A stretch of DNA of 64,000 nucleotides from contig KB722742.1 in NCBI GenBank assembly GCA_000349905.1, forward strand, positions 441,097 through 505,096, written 5' to 3'. The DNA comes from Volvariella volvacea V23 (lineage: Eukaryota; Basidiomycota; Agaricomycetes; Agaricales; Pluteaceae). Of the stretch, positions 34,638 to 46,824 are shown piece by piece (positions within the stretch are counted from its first letter, which is position 1; each line of letters starts with the position of its first letter). A program made the position numbers and the translations under genes. The notes under the pieces were generated by a model. That model worked only from the letters and a program-made list of their open reading frames with translations, was not told the DNA's origin and did no database searches.

Positions 34638-36887
34638 CTATAGGTCAGGCAATTCGCGTTGGATGAGGCGATTCCATGTACTTTCCTTCCACCACTCATC
34701 CATAGCGTCTATTCTATCCCATAAGGTTTCCTCGTCTAAGCCATATATCTCGTATTTGCCCCCATCCAAAGGGCGGCCCTCGCGCTTTGCCACTTCAATC
34801 GCGGCTTTATTCTCTCCTCTATATGTTTAAATGAATTAATAATGCCTTCCTTTTGGAAATCTCACTTACCGCAACAGCTCGAGCAATTCCTGTCTATCGG
34901 GAAAGAACAATCGAGGTTCCAGGACCCCCAGAATGCCGAGTGCTACTCGATAGAGGAATGCGTCGCCCTCAAGGAGCAGAACATCCCATACGCGCGCACA
35001 GGCTTCGAAGGGGAGGTGGTCAAGGAACAAAGGAAGCAACCAATGAGGTAAATAGGCTCCTGGTGAGATTTGATGCTGCTTGAAGTTGAAGTACACTAGC
35101 AGTGTGTTGGTTTAGACAAGAAAGAAAGACTAACTTGCTCACCCTTTGGCATTCCATCAGCCAGTAGCGTATCAAATATTCTAGCAAGGGAGATTATTGG
35201 CCAGTTAGAGGGCGAGAAGGGATGCATACCGATAATACGCCTCAACCTATAAAACAAGGACATTCTCAGTATCACACCAAATTACTGTTGAACCGACCTA
35301 CATCATCTTTTGAGCTATCGCCACCAAAGAAGCTACGTAAGCAATGCCTTTCAAGAAGATTACGCATCACAACGAATGCCTGAGGCTGCTGCATATTAAG
35401 GAGTAACATAGCTGCAATCTTGGCGGCACCTATGGTGTACCCTAATCCCTCATCACTGCGAGACACCACCCATGCACACAACAGATCTTTCAAGTCTTCA
35501 TATAATGGCCCTTTTTCTGGATGAAATATATGCAATGACGGTAGGGTTGTGAGTATGTCTTGCTCCATGACGCTGAGGGTTGTCTGCGGAAATACCCCTG
35601 AGTTTAGAGCGCGTTTCGCCCGGGCAAGGCAGGTTCGAAAGCTGTCTACTCCGTATTGAAGTATGCGAGTAAACCAGGTCAAGTTGAGCGTTGTCCACAT
35701 AGCTCGAGGAATCGAGTGGGTATCTACCTTTACTCAGCGCAAGGGCATTACCAACAGCCTTTTCCCACATTGATGCCCTCAACTGTGTGGGGATACCCTT
35801 CCACCAGAGTTTGCGCAGTGAGGGATTTTTGTGGACGACTTTCCAGTCCGCAACAATCTCCTTCTCCCAAACATGTAAGGATGCCTCAATCTGGGCTTCT
35901 CTTGCGACGCGTCTTTCTTGCAATGCTTTCCGACGCTTTTCAGCTGTATCATATGAGCTTTCATTACTGAAGACCAATGATGCGGTGAACAAACTCACCA
36001 GCAGCCCTACTTTGCTTCATCATCGCTTGCCAGTCTGCCATGTGTTTGTCATCTTCTTTACGATTCTTCGGGGGTAAGAATGACGGTCTCGTCTTGCTAC
36101 GCACTTTCTCCAATGCACTGGGACCAGTGGAACGAGTCGGTCTGTGTGTCTTGGGCGTTTGCTGTGTAGATTTGGGAATTGATTGCGAGGAAGATTGGGT
36201 AACAGTTTGATGCAGAGGGGGAATATCATGTACTTCGTCAATGGCTATAGAATGGGCGGGTATAGACGGGACGCTGGACGCGGCAATGTCCCCTCGTTGC
36301 TCGGCATTGGAGGTAGATAGTGGAAGAGATTGAGAAGACGAATTAACCCCTGGATGCGGGGGCACATCGTCCAAACTCTGGGTTATGACCTCTACGTGGT
36401 GTGCAGGTCCATTGGAGGCGTTGATGACTACGCTGGGGTAAGTAGTCCCGTGGTGGTTGGTAAGATCTCCTCCCGCCAAGGAAGAAGCTATTGTCTGGGA
36501 AGATACCTGCTCTTCTTCTAGCTCGTCTCTGGGAGAAGTAAGTGATATGTGTGAGAACTGATCTGAGAGGTTGCGGGATTCATCGAGGAAACTCGGACGC
36601 GGCGGTGACGACCCTGCTTCTGAATACTTGACATCGCCATTGATATCGAGAGTAGAGACCGACGCATTTTGTTCAATAGTCTCGGCGCCGCTCCCACTGG
36701 TGGTGCCGCCTATTGACTGCCGCCTTTCAAGATCGGCCATGGACTTGGCCAAGTCCTCACGAACGGAGGTTGAGCTGAAGGCGAAGGGCGGCTCCTCTTC
36801 ATCGCCGGCGGAGAATGGGTCCTCTAGATCAAATGGGGACGCATGGTGGACGGATAGGTCTATAGGAATGTGGGAGATAGATTGCAT
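34638..36887 (-). CDS. TBC-domain protein (TBC1D12/14-like) lacking both catalytic fingers
   Basis: Member of the Rab GTPase-activating protein family. A 300-residue disordered N-terminus starts MQSISHIPIDLSVHHASPF and ends with basic residues. A helical region ALQERRVAREAQIEASLHVW follows, then the TBC domain: RKLWWKGIPTQLRASMW, DILTTLPSLHIFHPEKG, LGYTIGAAKIAAMLLLNM, NFKQHQISPGAYLPHWLLPLF, RVWDVLLLEGDAFLYRVALGIL. Active TBC GAPs carry D-x-x-R and Y-x-Q fingers. Here D-I-L-T and Y-T-I are seen (35539-35559 and about 35425-35442), so both catalytic residues are replaced. It may bind Rabs without GAP activity. Five or more introns. Divergent from GCP4 across 145 bp. Confidence 0.85.
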
Positions 36888-37032
36888 GGTCGGTGATGAG
36901 GTATACGAAGTGTGTGGTAGCTGTGTGACGACATCGCGTTACACCTCTCCATCCATGACCGACACTGCTATAGATACCTAAGTCCTGCTCCTCCTCCACC
37001 ACATTCCCTTGTCCGCATCGGATTGACTCAGC

Positions 37033-39353
37033 ATGATTGCAGAGATCCTGCTCGTTCTTGGCGGTCATTCCTCCTCCCTCTTCCCCTCCGGCCACGCCGT
37101 CAACCCCGCAATTGCGCCCCTTCTGCATCCAGGGGAACAACAATGCTTAGAGACTCTCGGTCTTGTCGCTTCTCGCTATCGCAAGATTAAAGAAGCTGCA
37201 AACAGATTGTCGAGTTCACCTTCTCGGTACATATGCGCACTCTGCGCAACCCTCAACCTCATTCTCAAAGCGGAATACGAAAGCCTTGTGGTCGAAACAG
37301 AAGCCAGAGTCCTCAAACGCGATTCTGCGCTCGTAGCCACAGGTAGTTTCGTGCCTCTTGCTTCTGTTCGAGCTGTCTTTGCGGAATGGGATGCACCGCT
37401 CGCTGCGCTTTCATCACTCGTAGATGAATTGGAGTCAACACCAAAGTGGGAACCGGGACCACTGATTGATATGCTTTTAGCTCGCTCTCGATCAGGAGTA
37501 CACAGGGTTGCCAACATAATCTCGCGTTTATCAATCGCTGTGCAAAGCGTCTGGCGGACACAACTGACTGCGCTGCTTGTGCATGGTTCATTATCACCTA
37601 CAGATCCACTTGCCACAAGCGACTATGTGCTGCTCGAGGGTTCCATTCCACGATGTGTGTCTGTACAAACTGCAGAATCCATTGCCTACATAGGACGTGC
37701 AATTGGGACGGTGAAGGCAGCAAAATGGCAGAAGCAGCTACCGCGTAGCCTGGCGTCCGAGCATACCTTGATGCTAGAAAAGACTCTACCTCAGAGTCAA
37801 CACGAATTTGACCGTGTCGTGGCACAGATACGGACCAACGTTAGTGAATGGCTCTGGCTCAATGTATTGACACGGAAGGATGTTGAAGACGCAGTAGATT
37901 CTTTGTGAGTTTGCGTTTCTCATTTGGCTTTCTAGGGATTTATTTTGCATAGGGCCAACTACTTTCTCCTCAGGAATGGAGAGTTTAATCTCGCGCTAAT
38001 TAGGGAGCTCGAGCGCCTCAAGATCTCTCGTCTAACGAATCGCTCTGGGCAAGCCTCGATGATACGTGAACAAGACCTCAACCACGCGCTTTTGCGCGCC
38101 TCCCTTGGAACGAGTGCACAACACGACCCCTCGATAAGCCATCTTCGGTTCACGCTACCAATGGGCCCACTGCGGCCTTTGCTTCCCTCTCTCACAACGG
38201 ACACACCCCATATACCCACTGCTCAGCCACCATCTGGCTTGTTAGATCCGAGTTTATTCCACTCTCATCTCCTAGGCACACCTCTAAATCTAACCTATCT
38301 CGTCTCGTGGCCGCTTGACCTATTTCTTCATGCCTCTGATCTTGTCGTATATGGAAATTTATTTTGTTATCTGTCTGCCCTCCGCAAGACTCACACCCGA
38401 GTCCACAACTGTTGGACGTCACTTTCGAATGCGCAGCGTGCGCGGAGACGATGGACTGGGCTTGGAGAAGGTGGAACGGCGGAAGACTTGGAGGCGCGGC
38501 AGCGGCTCCTTCGATGTGGCTGGGGTATTGTGCGTGATATGACATGGTTCCTCGACACGATCTTGGGTTATCTCATGACGGATGTGGTTGACGTCGAGTA
38601 CCGCCGCTTGCGAGAACTGCTCGGCAAAGGAACGGGACCGGGTGCCAAATTAGAGTCCACGAGCAAGGACGGCTTCTTCTCGACTCATTCATTACCTACA
38701 GTCCCCTCGCAACTCAAGCCCTCGGGGAGTGGTGCATCAAATATGGCGTCATCGCATCTGGACTTTACTACATTGCGCGCCATTCACGCCACATACCTTG
38801 ACCGCATCCTCACTGGATGTTTACTGACAAACCCGGGACTGACATCGGTCATACGGCCGATATTGGATCTCTGTGAGCGATTTGTGGGGCAGGTAGAGCG
38901 CTGGGGCGGTGACATCCTCCCAGCACTGTTGTTTGAGGGCAGCATCAGAGAAGGAGGGGGTGAAGAGATCGGCAGTATGGTCCGACAACGGTGGGCAGTT
39001 GTGGCGGAAATTAACCAGGTACGGTCTTGGGCTGATAGATTACATATCTCGCCAGCTCACGGGTCGGGCAGACTCTCCGTGATCTATTCGAATCTTTCTA
39101 CGAGCAGCTATCGCTGTCGACATCACAGCAACCCTTTGCAGGAGGAGATGCATCGAAATCCATGGCGCTGAACGGCAGCATGGCGCACATGACAACGCTT
39201 AATATTTCGCGGGCGGCGAAAAATGGTGATGGAGGGGCAGCGGACGTGCGAAGACACATAGAGAGACTGCTGCTCCGGCTTGATTTCAACGGAGAGTTTT
39301 CTTCCGTCGGGAAGGCACCGGGGAACATATTGGCGGAGGGAGGGCTTGTGTAG
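37033..39353 (+). CDS. GCP4: Gamma-tubulin complex component GCP4-like
   Basis: Spc97/Spc98 (GCP) family member that helps assemble gamma-tubulin rings for microtubule nucleation. It starts MIAEILLVLGGHSSSLF. The N-terminal GRIP1 region contains LLVHGSLSPTD and FLLRNGEFNLALIRELERLK. The C-terminal GRIP2 region contains YLVSWPLDLFLHASDLVVYGNLFCYLSALRKTH and DMTWFLDTILGYLMTDVVDVEY. Two introns are clear: the first restores DSLANYFLLRNG, and the second (GTACGG to GGGCAG) joins to TLRDLFESFYEQLSL. About 735 residues, short as expected for GCP4 compared with GCP2/3. Human GCP4 shares the FLLGRGELFQ and YLVSWPLDL-type motifs. Confidence 0.87.
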
Positions 39354-39586
39354 ATTACGTACGCGTGTATAAAATGGGAGCGGTCGGGCAATTTTGTCGA
39401 TATAATTTGAGCAATGCACCGAGGGTGTCATGGGATCATCCGCCATCGATTAGGAGAGGTAAGAAGACTGTCTGCTGATGGGCCAATAGATAACAATGCC
39501 TCAATCAGACATTCCGTCCTATGACCCCAATTTCAACCCTCAACCGTCTGAACCACCACCTCCGTCTTCTTTCGTCCTCACCCACC

Positions 39587-40772
39587 ATGTCCTCCCGTAT
39601 GTCCTCCCCCTCCCCTCCTCCTCGTCCCGCTCACCCTCCCAGCAGCATACTCTCCCCGTCTCATCGGTGCTCCGAACACCCTCGGTGAGAACAACCTCCA
39701 CCCGTTCTCCACGCGTGCATCTCATCCTCTTGCAGAACACCGCGTCTACATCGAGCACAATGGCGCCGTCATCTCCCCCTTCCACGACATCCCGCTTTTT
39801 GCAGACCAGAGCAAGGGCATCTTCAACATGATTGTCGAAATCCCCCGTTGGACCAACGCCAAGCTCGAGATCTCCAAAGAAGAACCCTTCAACCCCATTA
39901 AGCAGGACGTCAAGAAGGGCAGGTTACGCTTTGTGCGAAACTGCTTCCCCCACCACGGCTACATCTGGAACTATGGTGCTTTCCCCCAGGTGTGTCCGCG
40001 AACTAGCCCCGTTTTACGCGTTTTTCATCACATTTTCCCCGCATAGACGTACGAGGACCCCGCCCAGTCCCATGCTGAGACAAAGGCACGCGGCGACAAT
40101 GACCCGCTCGACGTTTGCGAGATTGGAGAGGCTGTCGGTTATGTTGGCCAAGTCAAGCAGGTCAAGGTCTTGGGCATCATGGCGCTGCTTGATGAGGGTG
40201 AGACCGACTGGAAGGTTATTGTTGTTGACGTCAACGATCCTCTTGCTTCCAAATTGAATGATATCGAGGATGTCGAAAGGCATCTGCCTGGTCTGATCAG
40301 GGCCACCAACGAGTGGTTCAGGTAACTACCGGCGCGTGTTCAAGTGTTGGGACTTTGCTGACAGCTTTGTAGGATCTACAAGATCCCCGATGGCAAGCCA
40401 GAGAACACCTTTGCATTCTCCGGCGAGGCCAAAAACAAGAAGTACGCCACTGAAATCATTCATGAGTGCAACGAGGCATGGCGTCGTCTCGTCACTGGCG
40501 AGTCTCCTGCTCGCGATATCTCCATGTAAGTCAGCTTGCTCTTACTACATAGGCCCAGCTCATCCCCCGTTCCAGTCGCAACGTGACCATCCAAAACTCG
40601 CCTGGTTTCACTCGCCCGGATGACCCCGCCTACACCAGCCTTCCTCCCGATTCCCGTAGGCCACCTGCACCCATCGATCCCTCCAGTAGGTGCCCAGATA
40701 ATTTTATCCTGCATCACGCTCAGACCTTCTCTAGTTTCCAAGTGGTTCTATATTTCATCTGCTCAGGTTTAA
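39587..40772 (+). CDS. IPP1: Soluble inorganic pyrophosphatase
   Basis: Hydrolyses pyrophosphate to phosphate in the cytosol. The start was rebuilt from tiny exons: exon 1 codes only 10 nt (39587-39596), and exon 2 is 39 nt (39646-39684). Together they read [16 protein letters not shown] and join to [21 protein letters not shown]. Core motifs are [29 protein letters not shown], and the family signature [12 protein letters not shown] with three metal-binding aspartates. The end needs one more intron: PPAPIDPS joins to [12 protein letters not shown] and TAA at 40770-40772. Length is about 290 residues, typical of eukaryotic type I enzymes. It is convergent with POM152, 138 bp apart. Confidence 0.92.
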
Positions 40773-40910
40773 TGCGAGACATGTATCACGTAGATTCGCG
40801 CTTGAATGGACTTTTTGATTTCGGACGGAGCGAACCCATCAAGGTGGCAGCGTCAATACATTAAGAGCTACTTGTGTGGAAAGTACTATTACAGGTCAAC
40901 ACCCAAAACA

Positions 40911-43900
40911 TTATGCACGAAGCTTTTCTAGATCAGGCTGCGTCTGGGGATATCGGCAATATCGGTCGGAGATGGACGTAACAGTCCATGTACCTGGGCA
41001 CTACGTGTTAATTACGTGCGCGTGATCTAAGAAACGGCATACCTTCTAGCGCTGAGAAGATGGAGTATTCTGATGAGGATATCCGAGAAACGGTGTGCGT
41101 TTCCAGGACCTTTCCGGGTTTTCCTCCCTTCTTCGAACTAGGTTCAGATCGCTGGTAAGTGAAAGTGAACGGCGGCTCTCCAATCAACGTGAACTTGATC
41201 TCCGCTTGGTCACCTGTGGTGGTGCATGAGACCTGGAATTCAGCAGTGAGGGCGTGTGTAGCAACTCACCCTCATGAATATCTTGGTAAATACGTTGCCC
41301 TTGTCCCACTTGAGCAGAAGGGAGTTGATGGATAGCGAATCGCACATCAGAAACGGAAGCCTTGCACTTGTTCTGCTGATGAGCGATTGACGTAATTTCG
41401 AACTCTCCAGCTTGTTGCTGAAGTAGGGAGAAAGGTGAAGCCTTGGCTTCCTGAGTATAGGATTTACCATTGATTGTATACCTGTTGGGTATACGCACTC
41501 AGTATGCAGTAGAGAACATGGTTTTTTTTTCCCTCTTACCCAATTGTCCAAGGTGGTATACCTTCCAATTGGAACTGTGCGATGTCACCAACACAGAAAT
41601 CTGTCTGGCGTGTGACAGGAACAATTGCTGCGGTTTCTGCGACATCTACCCAGATGGAATTGTACAGTGGGTCCAACGCTGCTTGGACACAGCGGGATGC
41701 ATCTTGTACTGACTCGATGGTAACCATGTGAGCGCCGATAGACTTGAAGTTGTAATTTGGCAAGTCGATCTTCCAGATGGATTCATGTACAGTGACATCC
41801 ACAAATTCAATGGAACTGGTGAGGATGTTCTTGATTCGAAGCTTTAGGGTAAAGGGTCCCACTCCATCGAAGAACACGACACCATCAGGGGAGGTATAGT
41901 CCACCGGTACAAAGGCGTCGTTGAGGCAGTAAGACAGACGATTTCTGTTCTTGAATCGAGCCGTCGGTCTCATTGCAACTTGCTGTTCGAACAAAAGCCG
42001 TTCCTGGCGGGGAATAACTGCGCTCCGATGTCTTGCCAATGGATAGGACGCATCCCCAATTTGTTTGACTTCGTAATACATGCGCCCAGGGGTGGATGTC
42101 TGAAGTTGGAATCGAGTTCGAGGTTGTATGCTGTTGAAGACTGGTTGATCGAGCAGCTGAATCCCACCACTGTCGCTGCTCTGAGCGATATTATACATGA
42201 TTTGGAAGGGCGGGCGTCCTATAAGCCAAGTCAGATTGTGTTCAACACGACGGATGAGTAATTGCACCTGTGAGGTCTAGATCAACGGAATCACTGACAC
42301 CCTCACATATTGAAGGGAGAATGTAGGAGCTATTACTTGGCTCATAAGTTGCTAGAGTGTGAACAGCAAGTTTGGCGAGTGGCTTAGGCACCCAATCGAC
42401 CGTGTACGTGCTCGCATCCGCAATAACGGACCCAGGACACTGAGAGTCCCGAACCTAGGGCAGAGCAACATCAACGCGCAGCCCTCTAAGAGTATGGGTT
42501 CGTCTTACTTGGAGCAGTTCATAAATTCCGCGTCCCTCAACCTTCAGCACGTCATTAGGAGAATTGATAGTCGCAGTCATGACACGATCCGGTGCATCCG
42601 TCCTCCAATATTTCAGTTTCCATGGCTGTAAAGGGATCAGAGATGTACAAGATTTGCATTCCTTGACGACATACCCCATCACCAGTAAGGCGCAAGGGAA
42701 GACCTGCAAGTTCATTTTCAAGTATTGTGGTTTGGCGTTTACCATCGGGTCCGTAGAAACGTGCCGTCGGCTAGACGCAATGTCAGCAGCAGAAATAACT
42801 GGCGGGGGCATTAGACAAACCTTTAATCGACGGACGTTAACTGTGATACCGGGAACGGTGAGAGCACGCTTGCACTTGTATGCGTCCTGGATGTTGACTA
42901 GAGAAACGTCAAAAACTAGAAACAGAGAGTATGAAAAGTCCTCACTTAGATCAATCTCAAATGTACCACCCTCTTTGTTAACAAGTTTCGGTATAGGTAC
43001 GTGGAGTGTCTCTTTAGGGGACTTGAGGTCAGTAAAGTGCAAGACTTCTGAGGATTTAGGTCCTATGACTTGAACATCAAGATTCCACGGCCCTGTACCC
43101 CTCAAATCCACATCCACATCCACCACGTCGCCTTCACAGTTACTGAGAACACGCTTACTCCTCCCAACACCAGGGTGACCACTTGCAAATTCAGCCGCCG
43201 CGAGGGGGTGGATGATTTGGTCGATACTAGGACCGTGAAGCTCGACCCTCCGGTAATTTGCATCACTCAAGTGAACGAAAGAGAATACATATTGACCACT
43301 ACGCTCGGGTTGTAGTGTGAGTTCTCCTCTCGAAGTAGCAAAGGTCTTGGATAGGTCTTGAGGGTGCTCATCATTCCGCTGGATGCGATAGTGAACTTGG
43401 AATGGTGGTGTGCCATGCAGTGTAAGGGAGGCCGAAACACCAGTATCCCCGGAGCTGAAAAGATGATTGTGAGCAACGTCTCTCCACAATTTTGAATGAC
43501 TTGCCATTCGTGAATTCGCTTCCACTCGATATCGGCTGTGGGTAGGGGCTTTTGAACGACTTTACAGGTTTCTGGCGAAAGGACGTCCCCTGTACACCAC
43601 TAATGTAACGGTGGGTTAGACATCCAGTCTGGTGTCAACACATCTCGTACCTTGCCTTGGACTCCAACAATTGTGTATTCACCCGCCTCTTTGACCTGAA
43701 ATCCTGTCTCCCTTCCAGGCATTGGTGTCGTTTTCTTCCAGGGTTTGGATTCTTTGTCAATTTGACCGTCTTCTTCTGCCTCTTCTGAGGGTTGATATTG
43801 AAGCTGAACTTGGAATGGAGCGTCTAGTTGGTCCCCAGCACTTGCAGCAATTCGAAGAGACGTTTCCGAGCCGATTAACAAAGGCAAGGGATTGCCAGGT

Positions 43901-45394
43901 CCACAATTTTTGAATGAGACAGCTGGCCGTGGCAAGACATGTAGGGAACGCTGGATTTCGGCTTTATCGTGGTCAGGGCTAACTCGAATAATATTGCCAA
44001 CTCCATCGGCGACTTCCAGTAACGAATAGGTGTACTTTCCGACGGATTTGGCAGACAGACTAAGGGGTATTTCCAATTCCTGTGGTACGTAACGCGATCG
44101 GGTCAATGGTCGTTGGACAGTGCTTGCAGGATCTGCATATCCATCGTTATTTCCATCAATCCCCTCAACGAGGAATTGTTCCCTTCTATCATTAATAGTT
44201 TGGGACCAGCGCAGCGACAGGGGCGGCAGACCGAATATCTTGATCATCAGTTGAAGTTCCTTATCCTCTCCAGCACATCGTATATCCTCCTCAGGCCAGG
44301 GTCCGTCTGCAAACTCGACGCGGGGACAGGGAGCTACAGTCACTTCTGTGGGAACGAGACGTGCCTCAACACTAGAAGCATCTGAAACTCTTTCCAGGCG
44401 GACAACCCCAGGCTTCGTTACTTTGAGGTGAACAAGTGATTGAGTTCTTTGGAGGGTAGAATGGGAGGTATTTTCGTCGTCATCATCGTCACCATATTCA
44501 TCGTATTCGTCCTGGCTGTGCCAATCACGAGACTGGAAAGTCCTAGCTGCCTCGATACCCTCTGTACGTGATTGCTCGATGCTTCGAAGGTCTCTTGAGG
44601 TGAGGTCAAAGTACTCAATCTTTCCCTGTTGGCTGTCGTCGACGTATCCAAGAGGTGTCAGAGAGTATCTGAGCCCTGTCGGATTCGTGTTGTTGAGTAA
44701 TATGGGAATAAGAACTGAATTCGAGGGCGGCGCCAGACAGAACGTAAGAGCGTTTGGGTTGAGCCGAGCCGTGCTGATGGGCGACATGCGAACGGTGTGC
44801 TGGCCCGAGAGGTGGGATTCGCGACTCGAAGATGCGCCAGAAAGAAATGAAAACGGTTTGAGGACGTCTGCAAAGCTAAATGGTTCTGGCGTAGCGAAGA
44901 AGTCTTGCCTATCTGAAATGGCATATTAAGAACGTCTGGGATCCTAGACGAAATGAGACGTACTGTGGACCAGGCGTTGAACCTCTGGTCCTTCACGCAT
45001 ATTCAAGCTTATTGCCCCAAACATGAACCCATCCACTGCCCACAGCGTTATGATTTGGAGTAGAACAATAGCCTTGCTATAATGGAGACGCGGTATGCGT
45101 AGCTGACGAAGGACTGTGCAGTAAAGGAAGTCTGCAACCAGCCATTTTTTCCAAAGGAATAGACCATCATCGCGGGCTGTTGTTACTGACCGGATGAAGT
45201 CCACTAGTTTGATTGCCTGCGCGATGTGAAAAGTCCATGGCGTGTAGGAGGGATGAGATGGACCATACCTGACAGACAAGGCCAAAGCTCAGGCAATAGA
45301 GTCGCTGAGAAGGCACATCCATAAAACTTTCTGGAATGCGCGGTCTTATGCCCGCAGGTTGCGCGGGTGGCACGAGAGGTGTTGAGGGAGGCAT
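40911..45394 (-). CDS. POM152: Nuclear pore membrane protein POM152-like
   Basis: Transmembrane ring nucleoporin. The ATG at 45394 starts MPPSTPLVPPAQPAG. Early exons encode hydrophobic segments (LYCLSFGLVCQ, AIVLLQIITLWAVDGFMFGA) that anchor it, followed by a long lumenal part of repeated Ig-like units. Typical repeat phrases are CAGEDKELQLMIKIFGLPPLSLRWSQ, ASLTLHGTPPFQVHYRIQRN, and VGDIAQFQLEGIPPWTIGYTINGK. The last exons give GDQAEIKFTLIGEPPFTFTYQR and EGTWTVTSISDRYCRYP, the expected POM152 C-terminus, ending at TAA 40913-40911. Ten or more introns. Repeat order and length (roughly 1250 residues) match the family. Confidence 0.87.
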
Positions 45395-45636
45395 TGCAGA
45401 CGCGACAAGGCACGCGCCGAGCGGTGTTCTTCGTACAGTCAAATCGTGAAGCTAGAGAAGTGGGGAGAGACGAGAGATGGTCGACGACGGGTGCCCGCCA
45501 GCCTTCGAGTTTAAGAGACAACTGAGGGTGGGCTGAGCAAAGCCAGAGACCATGCCATTCAACTCTTCCACTTTCCCACGTGCTCGGAAGAAATTATGTG
45601 TTTACCAAACACGACCCCCACCCGCGCCTACATATA

Positions 45637-46501
45637 CTAGCCAGTGTGCGATAACGACTCGTAGAACTGAATTATCTTCTTGGTATTCGGACACATTGCC
45701 AACCTGATACGCTCATCCTCTCGGACAATTCCCCGCGCTCGTCGCTCGAGCCAGGTCCCAAAATCGACCTTACCAGACCCCGTCCCAGCGTTCTCTATCC
45801 GCGCAATAACGCAAGAGCCATCGCGTACCAGTTTCGCGAGTCTGTCACGAAGCAGCGACCACTTCAGCTTGTGCAGCGTTGGAAGGAGAGATCTAGAAAC
45901 TCGTGCTGGTGACTCTACGTCTGGAATGACACGCAATTTATGCAAGGATTGCAGGAAATGATCCAGTACGCGTGGGCGACGCTTTAGATACCCAGACAGG
46001 ACATCACTTGCATGAATGCGCGCGAGTCTGCGACTGTTTTCGTACTGAACAATAGACTGCGGTACAGAATGGTTGAGTTATGTAAGTCAAGACGAATGTC
46101 TAGTGGGTCACATACATGAGAGGAGTAGAAATACGTCCCCATCCGCCACCTCCTTTCGATCCCCAGCCCACGGATGACGCCACGCTGCACTAGATCCCCA
46201 ACCGTTGGTCTCAATGGGATACCTTTTGCACTGACCCCGAACAGTGAGTGCTTCACGCGCGAAGGCGCGACTATTCTCAGCCTTTCTTGGTGCAAGAGAG
46301 GGTCAGAGACTAGATCGGCAAAGGTTGGGGAGAGGTGACCCAATGCTGCAAGGTCTGGAAGGTCCAAGTAGGAAACTGTGCTGAATTGAGTGTGCTGCCG
46401 GTCCACCAGGAACTTGAGCACCACGCACGAATACGCAAATGAACCTCGGGCGGTAGGCCCACAAACGCGGAGGGCTCGTTGTCCCTCGTTATGTGTTCCA
46501 T
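45637..46501 (-). CDS. Short F-box protein
   Basis: The ATG at 46501 begins MEHITRDNEPSAFVGLPPEV. Splicing at a GTGCGT donor to an acceptor CACAG gives HLRILSYLDLPDLAALGHLSPTFADL, a clear F-box. The next part, VKHSLFGVSAKGIPLRPTVGDLVQRG, is followed by an intron with donor CAT/GTATGT. The last exon begins SIVQYENSRRLARIHASDVL and ends FYESLSHTG before TAG at 45637. Total is about 260 residues. It likely recruits a substrate to an SCF ubiquitin ligase. No LRR, WD40 or Kelch repeats are present, so the substrate region is unrecognised. It lies between POM152 and the DUF6533 gene on the same strand. Confidence 0.75.
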
Positions 46502-46824
46502 GGTGTACTATGAACATCAGCCTCGTTACTATTACCGCAGCATAACACCGCACGTGGTTGTTCAGACAGCCATATTAGGGAAAGTGATTAGCTGCGCACA
46601 ACCTTAGAATTGTCCTAGCTACTACTAGTGCTGCAGCTAACTACCAACAGTGAGCAACGAAACTCCATCGTAGCAAAGTTCTGATACGAAGACATAGACA
46701 TGGAAACAATAGCAAAGCTGAGAGACGACAAGTGCCGAAGGTTGGGTAAAATTCCACGAGGTACTATCTTCCTTGCTGATTTTGAGCCAATTCAATAAAC
46801 TGTTTCCGTTTTTTGGGCAACTTG
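46502..46824. other. Short intergenic region between tandem genes
   Basis: About 320 bp: 3' region of the DUF6533 gene and promoter of the F-box gene. Nothing else recognised. Confidence 0.5.
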
